Assembly: GCA_030146445.1 (NCBI GenBank)
Contig: JASLBT010000467.1
Coordinates: 1 to 15,929, forward strand
DNA length: 15,929 nt
Origin: Segetibacter sp.
GTDB taxonomy: Bacteria > Bacteroidota > Bacteroidia > Chitinophagales > Chitinophagaceae
Direction of reading: 5' to 3'
The translations under genes and the position numbers were made by a program. Positions 1 to 5,812 of the stretch are shown one piece after another; position 1 is the stretch's first letter, and each line of letters begins with the position of its first letter. The notes under the pieces are model-generated. The model saw only the letters and a program-made list of their open reading frames with translations, ran no database searches and was not told the DNA's origin.

Positions 1-351
1 AAAAAAGAAGGTGCAAAGCAGGAACGCCGCTATCCCAAAACCTTTATATATGAAGAAATGAGCGGTATAGGCACCCAATACACCCAGGAGGTTGTTCACC
101 TTGATGTCATCGGTACTAAAAATGCCAACGCCAAGGCGATGCACTTTGTCCTGGTCTTCCTGCCAGGTAAACAGGTATGATGTAAAAGCAACAAAAAGGA
201 ACAACGACAGCAGCAGACTTACCGTGCCGGCGATTTTAAATGTACGTTCATCCTTCACAATCTCCTTCATGCTTACATCTGCAACCTTATCCGCCGTAAG
301 TTTGCCAGGATTTGGAGCAGGAGGAGTCTTCTTTTTTAAACGGTTTGCCAT
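1..351 (-). CDS. ftsK: DNA translocase FtsK, N-terminal part (cut by window edge)
   Basis: Reading the minus strand from ATG at 351-349 gives 117 open codons running off the left edge, so only the N-terminal membrane part is present. It starts MANRLKKKTPPAP and has a basic, proline-rich head, a first membrane segment at about residues 39-61 (TVSLLLSLFLFVAFTSYLF), an acidic extracytoplasmic stretch with WQEDQDKV, and NNLLGVLGAYTAHFF followed by a second hydrophobic segment from about 103. This order matches the FtsK four-helix membrane domain as seen in Bacteroidota. The missing C-terminal part should hold the RecA-like motor and gamma domain that pump DNA at the septum and activate XerCD recombination at dif. 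The gene is transcribed divergently from lptG. The call rests on N-terminal resemblance only, because no motor motif is in view. Confidence 0.85.
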   Translation of the reverse strand, partial: MANRLKKKTPPAPNPGKLTADKVADVSMKEIVKDERTFKIAGTVSLLLSLFLFVAFTSYLFTWQEDQDKVHRLGVGIFSTDDIKVNNLLGVLGAYTAHFFIYKGFGIAAFLLCTFFF

Positions 352-369
352 GGGCTCTTTAATACGCGT

Positions 370-377
370 CAAAGATA
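370..377 (-). promoter_or_regulatory. Promoter -7 element for ftsK
   Basis: On the minus strand this reads TATCTTTG, an exact match to the Bacteroidota -7 consensus TAnnTTTG. It lies 18 bases upstream of the ftsK ATG, giving a short leader. No clear TTTG is found at the -33 distance, so the call rests on the -7 box and its position. Confidence 0.5.
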
Positions 378-384
378 AATCAAT

Positions 385-567
385 TTAAAAGCGCTGGGAT
401 GTGCGTAACCTTTGTGGATACACAACATTTGTGCACAGTGCCCTCTGCCGGATTTCTGCTGCCTTCAGGTATTCTTCCCGCTTGATTAGTAAAAGGGCGT
501 GCAAATGCCCGGTCAAAATCAATTTAGGATTGTGTCTGTTAAAGGGATGTAAAAAACCGTATGGCAT
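385..567 (-). CDS. Possible small protein with a UVR-like helix (doubtful)
   Basis: This is a 60-codon minus-strand frame (ATG at 567, TAA at 387-385) in the ftsK-lptG divergent region. I do not recognise the protein as a whole. The middle reads LLIKREEYLKAAEIRQRAL, which resembles the UVR helical motif of UvrB/UvrC and related small proteins (pattern acidic-acidic-Tyr-x-x-Ala-Ala-x-x-Arg). A promoter-like TATAGTTG on the minus strand at 597-590, with TTG 20 bases further upstream, would suit this start. A longer start at 615 is possible but has no supporting signal. The frame ends just before the ftsK promoter box. It could equally be a chance open frame in a roughly 300-base intergenic region; nothing beyond the short motif supports coding. 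Confidence 0.22.
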   Translation of the reverse strand: MPYGFLHPFNRHNPKLILTGHLHALLLIKREEYLKAAEIRQRALCTNVVYPQRLRTSQRF

Positions 568-622
568 CCACCTACGGGCGTTCAGGTGCCAACTATAACA
601 ACAATCTGTCCGCACTTCAATC

Positions 623-630
623 TATCTTTA
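623..630 (+). promoter_or_regulatory. Promoter -7-like element for lptG
   Basis: TATCTTTA differs from the Bacteroidota -7 box TAnnTTTG only in the last base and lies 18 bases before the lptG ATG at 649, the same geometry as the ftsK promoter. No good -33 TTTG is visible. Confidence 0.35.
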
Positions 631-648
631 CGGCGACCTGTTACCTGC

Positions 649-1740
649 ATGAAAAAAATCGACGGCTACATACTAAAAAACTTCCTGGTCACTTTCTTTT
701 TTTCAATTTGCCTATTTGCCTTTATTACCATAATTATAGACGTGAGTGAAAAGACTGACGACTTTGTAAAGTCTGGTCTTACTTTCAAAGAGATCATCAC
801 CAAATACTACTATGGTTTTGTTCCGCATATTCTCGCAATGCTTTTCCCCTTGTTTGTATTTATTGCGGTGATATTCTGTACCTCGAAAATGGCCGGTCGC
901 AGCGAGGTAGTTGCTATACTTGCGAGCGGCACCAGTTATAACCGATTTATCAGGCCGTTTTTTATAGGTGCGATTTTGCTGGCAACGATCCTTTGGTTCG
1001 CAAACCGATATGTAATACCGATCGCAAATGAGATCCGGGTGAGTTTCCAGTCAAAATACATCGACGGCAACAACTCTTACAATCCACTATTGGGCGGACG
1101 TAATAACCTCTACTTGAAAATTGATTCCTTTACTTATGCGGGAGTCAATTACTATGACACCTCAACGAAGTCGGGCAGCAGTTTTTTCATGCAGCATGTT
1201 AAAGGAAACCAGCTGGACTATAACTTACGCGCTGAAACACTTCGTTGGGATAGCGCCAAACGCAAATGGGTGCTGGAGAATGTTATCGAACGCAGGATTG
1301 ATGGACTAAGAGAAAGTGTAAGCATGGTTCCGTCAAAAACCATGAATTTCGACTTCAAGCCGCTTGACCTGAAGCGCGACGAGTATACAAAAGATAAACT
1401 GATCACCCCTGAACTCGATCAGTTTATAAAAGGCGAGGAGCAACGTGGGGTAGAGGGACTAAATGCGCTCAAGGTTGAGCGATACCGTCGCGATGCTACT
1501 CCATTTTCGTTGTTGCTGCTGACGATTATCGGCGTTACCGTTGCAAGCAGGCGTGTTCGGGGAGGTAGTGGGGTTCACCTGGCAACAGGCTTCGTTACCG
1601 CCGCTCTCTTCATTCTTACCGATCGCTTTTCCACCATCTTCTCCACTAAAGGCAACCTTTCACCCCTGCTCGCAGCATGGTTGCCAAACATCATGTTTAC
1701 GTTCGTTGCGTTCTGGTTTTACAAGCGTGCCCCCAAGTAG
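649..1740 (+). CDS. lptG: LptF/LptG-family lipopolysaccharide export permease
   Basis: This 363-residue inner-membrane protein belongs to the YjgP/YjgQ (LptF/LptG) family, the permease half of the LptB2FG ABC complex that extracts LPS from the inner membrane and passes it to LptC/LptA. The start at MKKIDGYILKNFL is chosen over an in-frame ATG at 586 because family members begin right before the first helix and the promoter-like TATCTTTA lies between the two. Hydrophobic segments fall at about residues 12-30, 56-78 and 102-119. A polar periplasmic jellyroll-like region follows to about 280, then three helices at about 285-299, 309-325 and 341-358: the family's 3 + domain + 3 plan. The family is certain; whether it is the LptF or LptG paralogue is less so. 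LptG is preferred because Bacteroidota proteins of this length and start are usually so named. Confidence 0.88.
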   Translation: MKKIDGYILKNFLVTFFFSICLFAFITIIIDVSEKTDDFVKSGLTFKEIITKYYYGFVPHILAMLFPLFVFIAVIFCTSKMAGRSEVVAILASGTSYNRFIRPFFIGAILLATILWFANRYVIPIANEIRVSFQSKYIDGNNSYNPLLGGRNNLYLKIDSFTYAGVNYYDTSTKSGSSFFMQHVKGNQLDYNLRAETLRWDSAKRKWVLENVIERRIDGLRESVSMVPSKTMNFDFKPLDLKRDEYTKDKLITPELDQFIKGEEQRGVEGLNALKVERYRRDATPFSLLLLTIIGVTVASRRVRGGSGVHLATGFVTAALFILTDRFSTIFSTKGNLSPLLAAWLPNIMFTFVAFWFYKRAPK

Positions 1741-1799
1741 TTCCGTTGCATAAATCATTCTTATACCGCACATTATTTTTTTCTGTATCCAAGTTGTTT

Positions 1800-1807
1800 T
1801 ACCTTAG
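1800..1807 (+). promoter_or_regulatory. Candidate -7 element for gltA
   Basis: TACCTTAG matches TAnnTTTG at all but one defined position. A start site about 7 bases downstream would place the hairpin at 1820-1850 at the very 5' end of a roughly 70-base gltA leader. No strong -33 TTTG is visible, so this is tentative. Confidence 0.3.
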
Positions 1808-1819
1808 CCATCTCCCTGC

Positions 1820-1850
1820 CGACCCTTCCAAATTGCTTTTAGAAGGGTCG
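1820..1850 (+). other. Perfect 9-bp hairpin in the gltA leader
   Basis: CGACCCTTC (1820-1828) is exactly complementary to GAAGGGTCG (1842-1850), with a 13-base loop. No T-tract follows, so it does not look like an intrinsic terminator of lptG. It lies 34 bases before the gltA start and probably near the 5' end of its mRNA, where it could protect the transcript or be a regulatory site. Stem seen; function inferred. Confidence 0.55.
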
Positions 1851-1884
1851 AGATTCATCATTCAACATAAAAACATGTCTTGTT

Positions 1885-3210
1885 ATGGGTAAACTAAAAG
1901 ATCGGTTTAAAGGAAAAGCGGATGTGGCAAATGCAGAATTGAAAGAATTACTAAAGGAACACGGCAAGAAAAAGATTGGTGAAGTTACCCTGGCGCAGGT
2001 TTACCAGGGAATGCGGGGAATCACCGGACTGGTTTCTGAAACAAGCTTGTTAGACGCACAGGAAGGAATTCGCTTCAGGGGATATACCATCCCGGAACTT
2101 CGCGAGAAACTGCCGAAAGCTGCCGACGGCAATGAGCCACTACCTGAAGGACTTTTCTACTTGATGCTGATTGGCGAATTACCCAACGAAGAAGACGTTA
2201 ACCATATCACGGACGTTTGGCAGCGTAAAAGCCACGTACCGAACCACGTATTTTCGACCATAGATGCTTTACCGCTTGATGCGCATCCGATGACGATGTT
2301 TGTGGTGGGCATCATGGCCCTTCAGACAGAAAGCGGGTTTGCCCGTGCCTATGCTGAAGGCATGAATAAAAAGGACTACTGGGATGTAATGTTCGACGAC
2401 GCGATGGACCTGATCGCCAGATTACCGCGGGTGGCGGCCTACATCTACCGGAGAAAATATAAAAAAAACCAGCACATTCAACCCAACGGACTTCTTGACT
2501 GGAGCGGGAACCTTGCCCATATGATGGGATACAACGACGAGAGTTTCCACGAGCTGATGCGCTTGTACATGACCATACATGCTGACCACGAAGGCGGTAA
2601 CGTGAGCGCACATACCACTCACCTGGTTGGTTCCGCCCTAAGCGACGCTTACCAGAGTTTGGCAGCTGGTATGAATGGTCTTGCCGGGCCGCTTCATGGA
2701 CTGGCAAACCAGGAAGTGATCAAGTGGATTTTCGAGCTGCGGGAACAACTTGGAACAGAAAGTCCAAGCGGTGAACAAATAGGCGAATACGTACGCAAGA
2801 CGCTTTCCGAAGGTAAAGTTGTTCCGGGATACGGACACGCGGTTCTGCGTAAAACGGATCCACGCTTTACGGCGCAGATGGAATTTGGAAAGAAACATAT
2901 GCCCGACGATCCATTGGTCCAAACAGTTTGGAACATCTACGAAACCGTTCCGCCCATTTTACAGTCACTGGGAAAAGTAAAAAATCCCTGGCCTAACGTT
3001 GATGCACATAGTGGGGCTTTGCTCGTGCATTATGGCCTTGTGGAATATGAGTTTTATACCGTGCTCTTCGGCGTCAGCAGGGCGCTTGGGGTACTTGCGA
3101 GCCTTTGCTGGGATCGCGCTCTCGGATTTCCATTGGAGCGTCCTAAGAGCGTCACCACCGAACTCGTTAAGCAATGGCTTGACGGTAAAGGTGAAATCTG
3201 GGAGGGGTAG
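1885..3210 (+). CDS. gltA: Citrate synthase, mitochondrial-like type
   Basis: This 441-residue enzyme condenses oxaloacetate with acetyl-CoA to citrate, the entry step of the TCA cycle. It matches the mitochondrial-type branch much more closely than the hexameric E. coli GltA. GPLHGLANQEV carries the catalytic His271 (pig His274), VPGYGHAVLRKTDPR carries His318 (pig His320), and NVDAHSGALL carries Asp373 (pig Asp375). TIHADHEGGNVSAHT (229-243) holds the citrate-binding His235, and the C-terminal FGVSRALGVLA and RALGFPLERPKS blocks are intact. There is no targeting presequence; the protein starts MGKLKDRFKGKAD and should be a cytosolic dimer. It lies alone between lptG and tRNA-Ala with its own candidate promoter and leader hairpin. 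It has no evident link to the sulfur genes downstream. Confidence 0.97.
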   Translation: MGKLKDRFKGKADVANAELKELLKEHGKKKIGEVTLAQVYQGMRGITGLVSETSLLDAQEGIRFRGYTIPELREKLPKAADGNEPLPEGLFYLMLIGELPNEEDVNHITDVWQRKSHVPNHVFSTIDALPLDAHPMTMFVVGIMALQTESGFARAYAEGMNKKDYWDVMFDDAMDLIARLPRVAAYIYRRKYKKNQHIQPNGLLDWSGNLAHMMGYNDESFHELMRLYMTIHADHEGGNVSAHTTHLVGSALSDAYQSLAAGMNGLAGPLHGLANQEVIKWIFELREQLGTESPSGEQIGEYVRKTLSEGKVVPGYGHAVLRKTDPRFTAQMEFGKKHMPDDPLVQTVWNIYETVPPILQSLGKVKNPWPNVDAHSGALLVHYGLVEYEFYTVLFGVSRALGVLASLCWDRALGFPLERPKSVTTELVKQWLDGKGEIWEG

Positions 3211-3254
3211 AAAAAATTACCGGTCCGATCAGAGGCTGTGCTACGATTAGAGAG

Positions 3255-3376
3255 TTTTTGGTCGCCGGCACTTGTTCTTTACTCATCATCGTTGTGTCAC
3301 TCACTTGTACGGCTGACATATGGCGTCAAATCCGCCATACTTCGGACTCAATTGGTCGCAATCAGGAGGTTGGGGC
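3255..3376 (-). repeat. Dispersed intergenic element, copy A
   Basis: This is one of two related intergenic sequences in the window (copy B at 9709-9838, opposite strand). The aligned core, 3255-3310 against 9838-9783, matches at 44 of 56 positions without gaps, including the exact 16-mer CATCGTTGTGTCACTC (3287-3302). On the minus strand the order is GCCCCAACC (3376-3368), a 7-bp hairpin TATGGCG/CGCCATA (3339-3333 with 3325-3319), 8 bases, then GTACAAG-T-GAGTGACACAACGATG. The GCCCC end is also the 3' arm of a perfect 7-bp stem GGGGCGA/TCGCCCC (plus-strand 3372-3378 and 3389-3395). Mismatches between the copies show no third-position bias, so it does not look like a coding remnant. I do not recognise it as a named RNA or repeat family. 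Confidence 0.7.
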
Positions 3377-3415
3377 GAACTACCTTGCTCGCCCCGGCAG
3401 GCCTGCAAAGATTTT

Positions 3416-3447
3416 TTTGTTAGCACGAACCTCAACCAATACATTTG
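3416..3447 (+). promoter_or_regulatory. Promoter of tRNA-Ala (TTTG - 20 - TACATTTG)
   Basis: TACATTTG at 3440-3447 is an exact Bacteroidota -7 box and TTTG at 3416-3419 is a -33 box at the expected distance (20 bases between). The tRNA begins 13 bases after the -7 box. This is the best promoter match in the window and shows that the housekeeping sigma pattern applies to this genome. The -33 TTTG is part of a T7 run that also follows the 3372-3395 stem, so the end of the gltA transcript and the tRNA promoter may overlap. Confidence 0.75.
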
Positions 3448-3459
3448 CGTCGCTTAAAA

Positions 3460-3533
3460 GGGGGTTTAGCTCAGCTGGCTAGAGCGTTTGCATGGCATGC
3501 AAAAGGTCACCGGTTCGACTCCGGTAATCTCCA
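3460..3533 (+). tRNA. tRNA-Ala (anticodon GGC)
   Basis: All four arms fold. The acceptor GGGGGTT (3460-3466) pairs with AATCTCC (3526-3532), including the G3-U70 wobble that identifies alanine tRNAs to AlaRS. The D stem is GCTC/GAGC (3469-3472, 3482-3485). The anticodon stem is TTTGC/GCAAA (3487-3491, 3499-3503) with loop ATGGCAT and anticodon GGC at 3494-3496, reading GCC (and GCU by wobble). The T arm is ACCGG/CCGGT (3509-3513, 3521-3525) with loop TTCGACT. The discriminator is A3533. The next bases are CAG, so CCA is not encoded and must be added after transcription. The 74-base gene has its own promoter and terminator, so it is a single-gene unit. Confidence 0.97.
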
Positions 3534-3540
3534 CAGCTTT

Positions 3541-3563
3541 AAGACCCCGAAAGGGGTTTTTTT
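3541..3563 (+). terminator. Rho-independent terminator of tRNA-Ala
   Basis: ACCCC-GAAA-GGGGT (3544-3557) forms a stem closed by a GNRA tetraloop. It extends through the flanking AAG/TTT to 8 bp (3541-3548 with 3553-3560), and the 3' side runs into seven T (3557-3563). It starts 8 bases after the tRNA and faces the same way. Confidence 0.88.
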
Positions 3564-3867
3564 ATTTTCGTCATTTTTCGCCTGGATGATTGTGCCCCGG
3601 GACATTACCTTTTTACCCAAACACCATTCTCCCGGCGACTGTTTCGGTGTATCCTGTAAACATGTTTACTTACCATCATTCCGACGTAGCTAGTTCTTTA
3701 TCAAGCTGTCGTTTATCAGCCCATGACGTTTACCTTAGGTAAGTTTCAACTGCAAGCATAATAATACATGGTGTACGAGCCGACAGCCTTATCCAGAAGG
3801 CGTAAACGATATCTAATCAAACAATTTGCAGGAAAATAGCTTCAATTTAGAGTAATTTTAAAAATCT
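3564..3867. other. Intergenic region without a recognised gene
   Basis: These roughly 300 bases between the tRNA terminator and the cys control region hold no coding frame I can support on either strand. Visible structure is limited to a 13-base near-palindrome TTACCT-T-AGGTAA (3730-3742) and two 7-base inverted repeats that interleave: GCTGTCG 3705-3711 with CGACAGC 3781-3787, and CGTTTAC 3727-3733 with GTAAACG 3802-3808. Their number is not far from chance for a region this size. The last third is AT-rich, as expected before a promoter. Confidence 0.5.
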
Positions 3868-3894
3868 ATTAATTCTGTAGACTATTACCCGATT
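3868..3894 (+). promoter_or_regulatory. Candidate operator upstream of cysH (motif shared with the rrf2 gene)
   Basis: TATTAATTC (3867-3875 region) and ATTACCCGATT (3884-3894), separated by TGTAGACT, recur upstream of the Rrf2-family gene at 11648-11677 as TACTAATTC and ATTACCGGATT with a 10-base spacer. The two blocks agree at 8 of 9 and 10 of 11 positions. Here the motif lies about 17-43 bases before the promoter-like TATCTTCG, over the expected -33 position, where a bound protein could block or recruit polymerase. Assignment to the Rrf2 protein is inference from shared position and neighbourhood. Confidence 0.4.
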
Positions 3895-3910
3895 TTTGCA
3901 TTCCATGCTT

Positions 3911-3918
3911 TATCTTCG
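3911..3918 (+). promoter_or_regulatory. Candidate -7 element of the cys cluster
   Basis: TATCTTCG matches TAnnTTTG except for one base. A start site near 3924-3926 would give cysH a leader of about 150 bases. TTTG at 3895-3898 is too close (12 bases) to be a normal -33 box, so this could be a weak promoter that needs an activator. Confidence 0.35.
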
Positions 3919-3939
3919 CCCCCGGAAAGAGCTTAACAC

Positions 3940-3981
3940 ATGATGTTCGTGCATATCTTAAATTGTTTCATCGCCTGTTAA
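3940..3981 (+). CDS. Possible leader peptide ending in Cys, upstream of cysH
   Basis: ATGATG at 3940-3945 opens a 13-codon frame, MMFVHILNCFIAC, closed by TAA at 3979-3981. It starts about 15 bases after the inferred transcription start. Cys is at codon 9 and at the last codon, in the leader of a cysteine/methionine-forming cluster. Its last codons (GCC TGT T, 3973-3979) are also the 5' arm of a 7-bp stem with 4056-4062, so ribosome position on this frame could affect leader folding. Cysteine-responsive leader ORFs are known in mycobacteria; whether such control exists in this lineage is unknown to me. A frame this short can occur by chance, and two Cys codons are modest evidence. Confidence 0.28.
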   Translation: MMFVHILNCFIAC

Positions 3982-4062
3982 ATACTGGTTTTTGTTGTTG
4001 TTTGAAAGCCGGTTTCCACGAACCTTGCCCGCCATATTTACACCTAAACGCGCTAAACAGGC
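3973..4062 (+). promoter_or_regulatory. Possible leader stem enclosing most of the cysH 5' UTR
   Basis: GCCTGTT (3973-3979) is exactly complementary to AACAGGC (4056-4062). The enclosed 76 bases contain a small hairpin GGTT-TCCACG-AACC (4011-4024). The 3' arm ends 14 bases before the cysH ATG, within the ribosome footprint. There is no GC-rich stem plus T-tract, so a translational rather than a terminator mechanism would be needed. A 7-bp match over this span is not rare by chance. Confidence 0.25.
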
Positions 4063-4076
4063 ACATTATCAATAAG

Positions 4077-4799
4077 ATGCTTCTTACATATCCTGAATAT
4101 TTATCACAGATCGAGCAGCAGGTAGCCAGCTTATCCATAGGGGAGGTGCTTTCTGAACTAAGCAGCCGGTTTCCCGGACAGGTTACCTTTTCAACGAGCT
4201 TTAGTTTCGAGGATCAGGCGATCACGCACATGATTCTGTCTAATAATTTGCCGATCAGCATTTTTACGCTCGATACCGGCAGGCTGTTTCCCGAAACCTA
4301 CTCGGTTTGGAGTGCAACTAACGAACGGTACAATGCCAGGGTGAAGCCATACTATCCCGATCACAACCTGATCGAAACCTTTGTTTCTACCAAAGGACCC
4401 AATTCCTTTTACGAGTCGGTTGAAAACCGCAAGTCTTGCTGTTACATTAGGAAGGTAGAGCCCCTGAAAAGGGCCCTAAATGAACAAGCTGTCTGGATTA
4501 CGGGATTACGCGCCGAACATTCTACGTCCCGGCACGATATGCCACGGGTTGAGTGGGATGAAGGTAACCAGGTTGTTAAATACCATCCTATTCTGCACTG
4601 GACGACAGAAGACGTAAAGGAGTATATACGTAAACACAATGTTCCTTACAATCCCTTGCATGACCGGGGATTTGTGAGTATCGGATGCGCTCCGTGCACC
4701 CGCGCGGTCCGTCCCGGCGAAGATTTCAGGGCCGGACGCTGGTGGTGGGAAGATGCTGAGAAAAAAGAATGTGGACTGCACGTTCACGTGGTGGACTAA
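4077..4799 (+). CDS. cysH: Assimilatory APS reductase ([4Fe-4S] CysH type)
   Basis: This 240-residue cytosolic reductase reduces adenosine 5'-phosphosulfate to sulfite and AMP. TFSTSFSFEDQAI (37-49) is the nucleotide-binding segment of the adenine-nucleotide alpha hydrolase-like fold. Cys121-Cys122 (KSCCYIRK) and Cys204/Cys207 (GCAPCTRA) form the CC...CxxC iron-sulfur set that marks APS-using enzymes; PAPS-specific E. coli CysH lacks it. The C-terminal KKECGLH carries the catalytic Cys232. The missing cysC nearby agrees with direct APS use. The start is MLLTYPEYL at 4077. The frame is open further upstream, but the only earlier start is a TTG and the added residues resemble no family member. 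It is the first gene of the sulfur cluster; cysD follows 16 bases after its stop. Confidence 0.95.
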   Translation: MLLTYPEYLSQIEQQVASLSIGEVLSELSSRFPGQVTFSTSFSFEDQAITHMILSNNLPISIFTLDTGRLFPETYSVWSATNERYNARVKPYYPDHNLIETFVSTKGPNSFYESVENRKSCCYIRKVEPLKRALNEQAVWITGLRAEHSTSRHDMPRVEWDEGNQVVKYHPILHWTTEDVKEYIRKHNVPYNPLHDRGFVSIGCAPCTRAVRPGEDFRAGRWWWEDAEKKECGLHVHVVD

Positions 4800-4815
4800 C
4801 AAAATAAATAAGGAG

Positions 4816-5724
4816 ATGAGTAAATACCATTTAGATTACCTGGGACAACTGGAGTCGGAAGCCATTCACATCATGCGTGAGGTTGCCGGCCAGTTTGAGC
4901 GTCCCGCTTTGTTGTTTTCAGGCGGTAAGGACTCAATTACCCTAGTACACCTTGCCCTTAAAGCCTTCAGGCCAGGTAAATTTCCTTTCCCGCTGGTACA
5001 CATTGATACCGGCCATAATTTTCCGGAGGCGCTCGACTTTCGTGATGAGCTCGTTGACAAAATTGGTGAAAAGCTGATCGTGCGGAAAGTGGAGGATACC
5101 ATCCGGGAAAAGAGCCTGACGGAACAAAAAGGAAAATTTGCAAGCCGAAACGCCCTGCAAACCTATACCCTGCTCGACCTCATTGAAGAATTCAAGTTCG
5201 ACGCCCTTATTGGCGGTGCCCGCCGCGACGAAGAAAAAGCCCGGGCAAAAGAGCGGATATTTTCTGTTCGCGATGAATTTGGCCAGTGGAACCCAAAGCT
5301 GCAACGCCCCGAGCTCTGGAATACGTACAACGGCAAGATCCACAAGGGTGAAAACGTTCGTGCTTTCCCGATCAGCAATTGGACAGAACTCGATGTATGG
5401 AATTACATCCGTCGCGAGAATATCGAACTTCCCTCAATCTATTTCTCACACGAGAGAGAAGTGCTTCAGCACGAAGGACAACTTGTGGCAATTTCTGAAT
5501 TTATAAAGCTCGAACCAGGCGACGTTGTGCTAAAGAAGAAGGTACGGTACCGCACTGTTGGCGACATGACCTGCACTGCAGCAGTGGAGTCAAACGCAAC
5601 AGCAATCGACGACATCATCAACGAGATCATTGCAACGAAAACAAGTGAGCGTGGTGAAACCAGGATTGACGACAGGGTTTCAGAAGCAGCAATGGAAGAT
5701 CGTAAAAAAAGCGGCTACTTCTAA
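4816..5724 (+). CDS. cysD: Sulfate adenylyltransferase small subunit
   Basis: This 302-residue protein is the same length as E. coli CysD. It is the catalytic subunit of ATP sulfurylase, making APS from ATP and sulfate, driven by GTP hydrolysis on CysN. The PP-loop LLFSGGKDSITLVHLA (SGGKDS at 35-40) binds ATP, and HIDTGHNFPEALDFRD and GGARRDEEKARAKER are typical CysD blocks. The start at MSKYHLDYLGQLE (4816) is chosen over an in-frame ATG at 4753 inside cysH because it matches the family N-terminus. GGAG abuts the ATG, too close to act as a normal Shine-Dalgarno sequence. The gene follows cysH closely and is surely co-transcribed with it. A 6-bp inverted repeat ACCTGG/CCAGGT (5724-5729, 5759-5764) lies just after its end. 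Confidence 0.97.
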   Translation: MSKYHLDYLGQLESEAIHIMREVAGQFERPALLFSGGKDSITLVHLALKAFRPGKFPFPLVHIDTGHNFPEALDFRDELVDKIGEKLIVRKVEDTIREKSLTEQKGKFASRNALQTYTLLDLIEEFKFDALIGGARRDEEKARAKERIFSVRDEFGQWNPKLQRPELWNTYNGKIHKGENVRAFPISNWTELDVWNYIRRENIELPSIYFSHEREVLQHEGQLVAISEFIKLEPGDVVLKKKVRYRTVGDMTCTAAVESNATAIDDIINEIIATKTSERGETRIDDRVSEAAMEDRKKSGYF

Positions 5725-5812
5725 CCTGGAAAACGCACCAACAAATAAAAAATAACAACCAGGTCGATTTTAACGATCCGGAAAACTCTTCAAAATACCT
5801 GTAAATAAAGGC

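Noticed and set aside
2312..3174. Long open frames on the minus strand inside gltA
   Set aside because: They lie antisense to a fully conserved citrate synthase and their peptides show no domain features.
3238..3423. Open frame whose peptide shares SLCHSLV with a minus-strand frame at 9670-9864, suggesting a pair of small proteins
   Set aside because: The similarity is explained by the nucleotide repeat. The 12 mismatches fall 5, 2 and 5 on the three codon positions, with no coding bias, and similarity stops outside the repeat.
3698..3712. TTATCAAG resembling the start of an S-box (SAM-I) riboswitch upstream of the sulfur genes
   Set aside because: None of the later conserved S-box blocks follow, and the piece is nearly 400 bases from cysH.
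3692..3722. Possible third, decayed copy of the dispersed element (GTTCTTTA followed by TCGTT)
   Set aside because: Only an 8-base match plus short scattered matches needing gaps, with no core or hairpin.
3705..3808. Two interleaved 7-base inverted repeats with pseudoknot topology
   Set aside because: Two 7-base matches in about 100 bases are not far above chance, and nothing else supports an RNA here.
3993..4001. Three successive TGT (Cys) codons in frame with cysH, which could mark an N-terminal extension or a poly-Cys leader
   Set aside because: No ATG or GTG precedes them in that frame, only a TTG at 3963. The run is part of a simple GTT repeat, and the added residues resemble no CysH.
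5724..5764. 6-bp inverted repeat between cysD and cysN as a terminator
   Set aside because: The loop is 29 bases, there is no T-tract, and termination here would separate two subunits of one enzyme.
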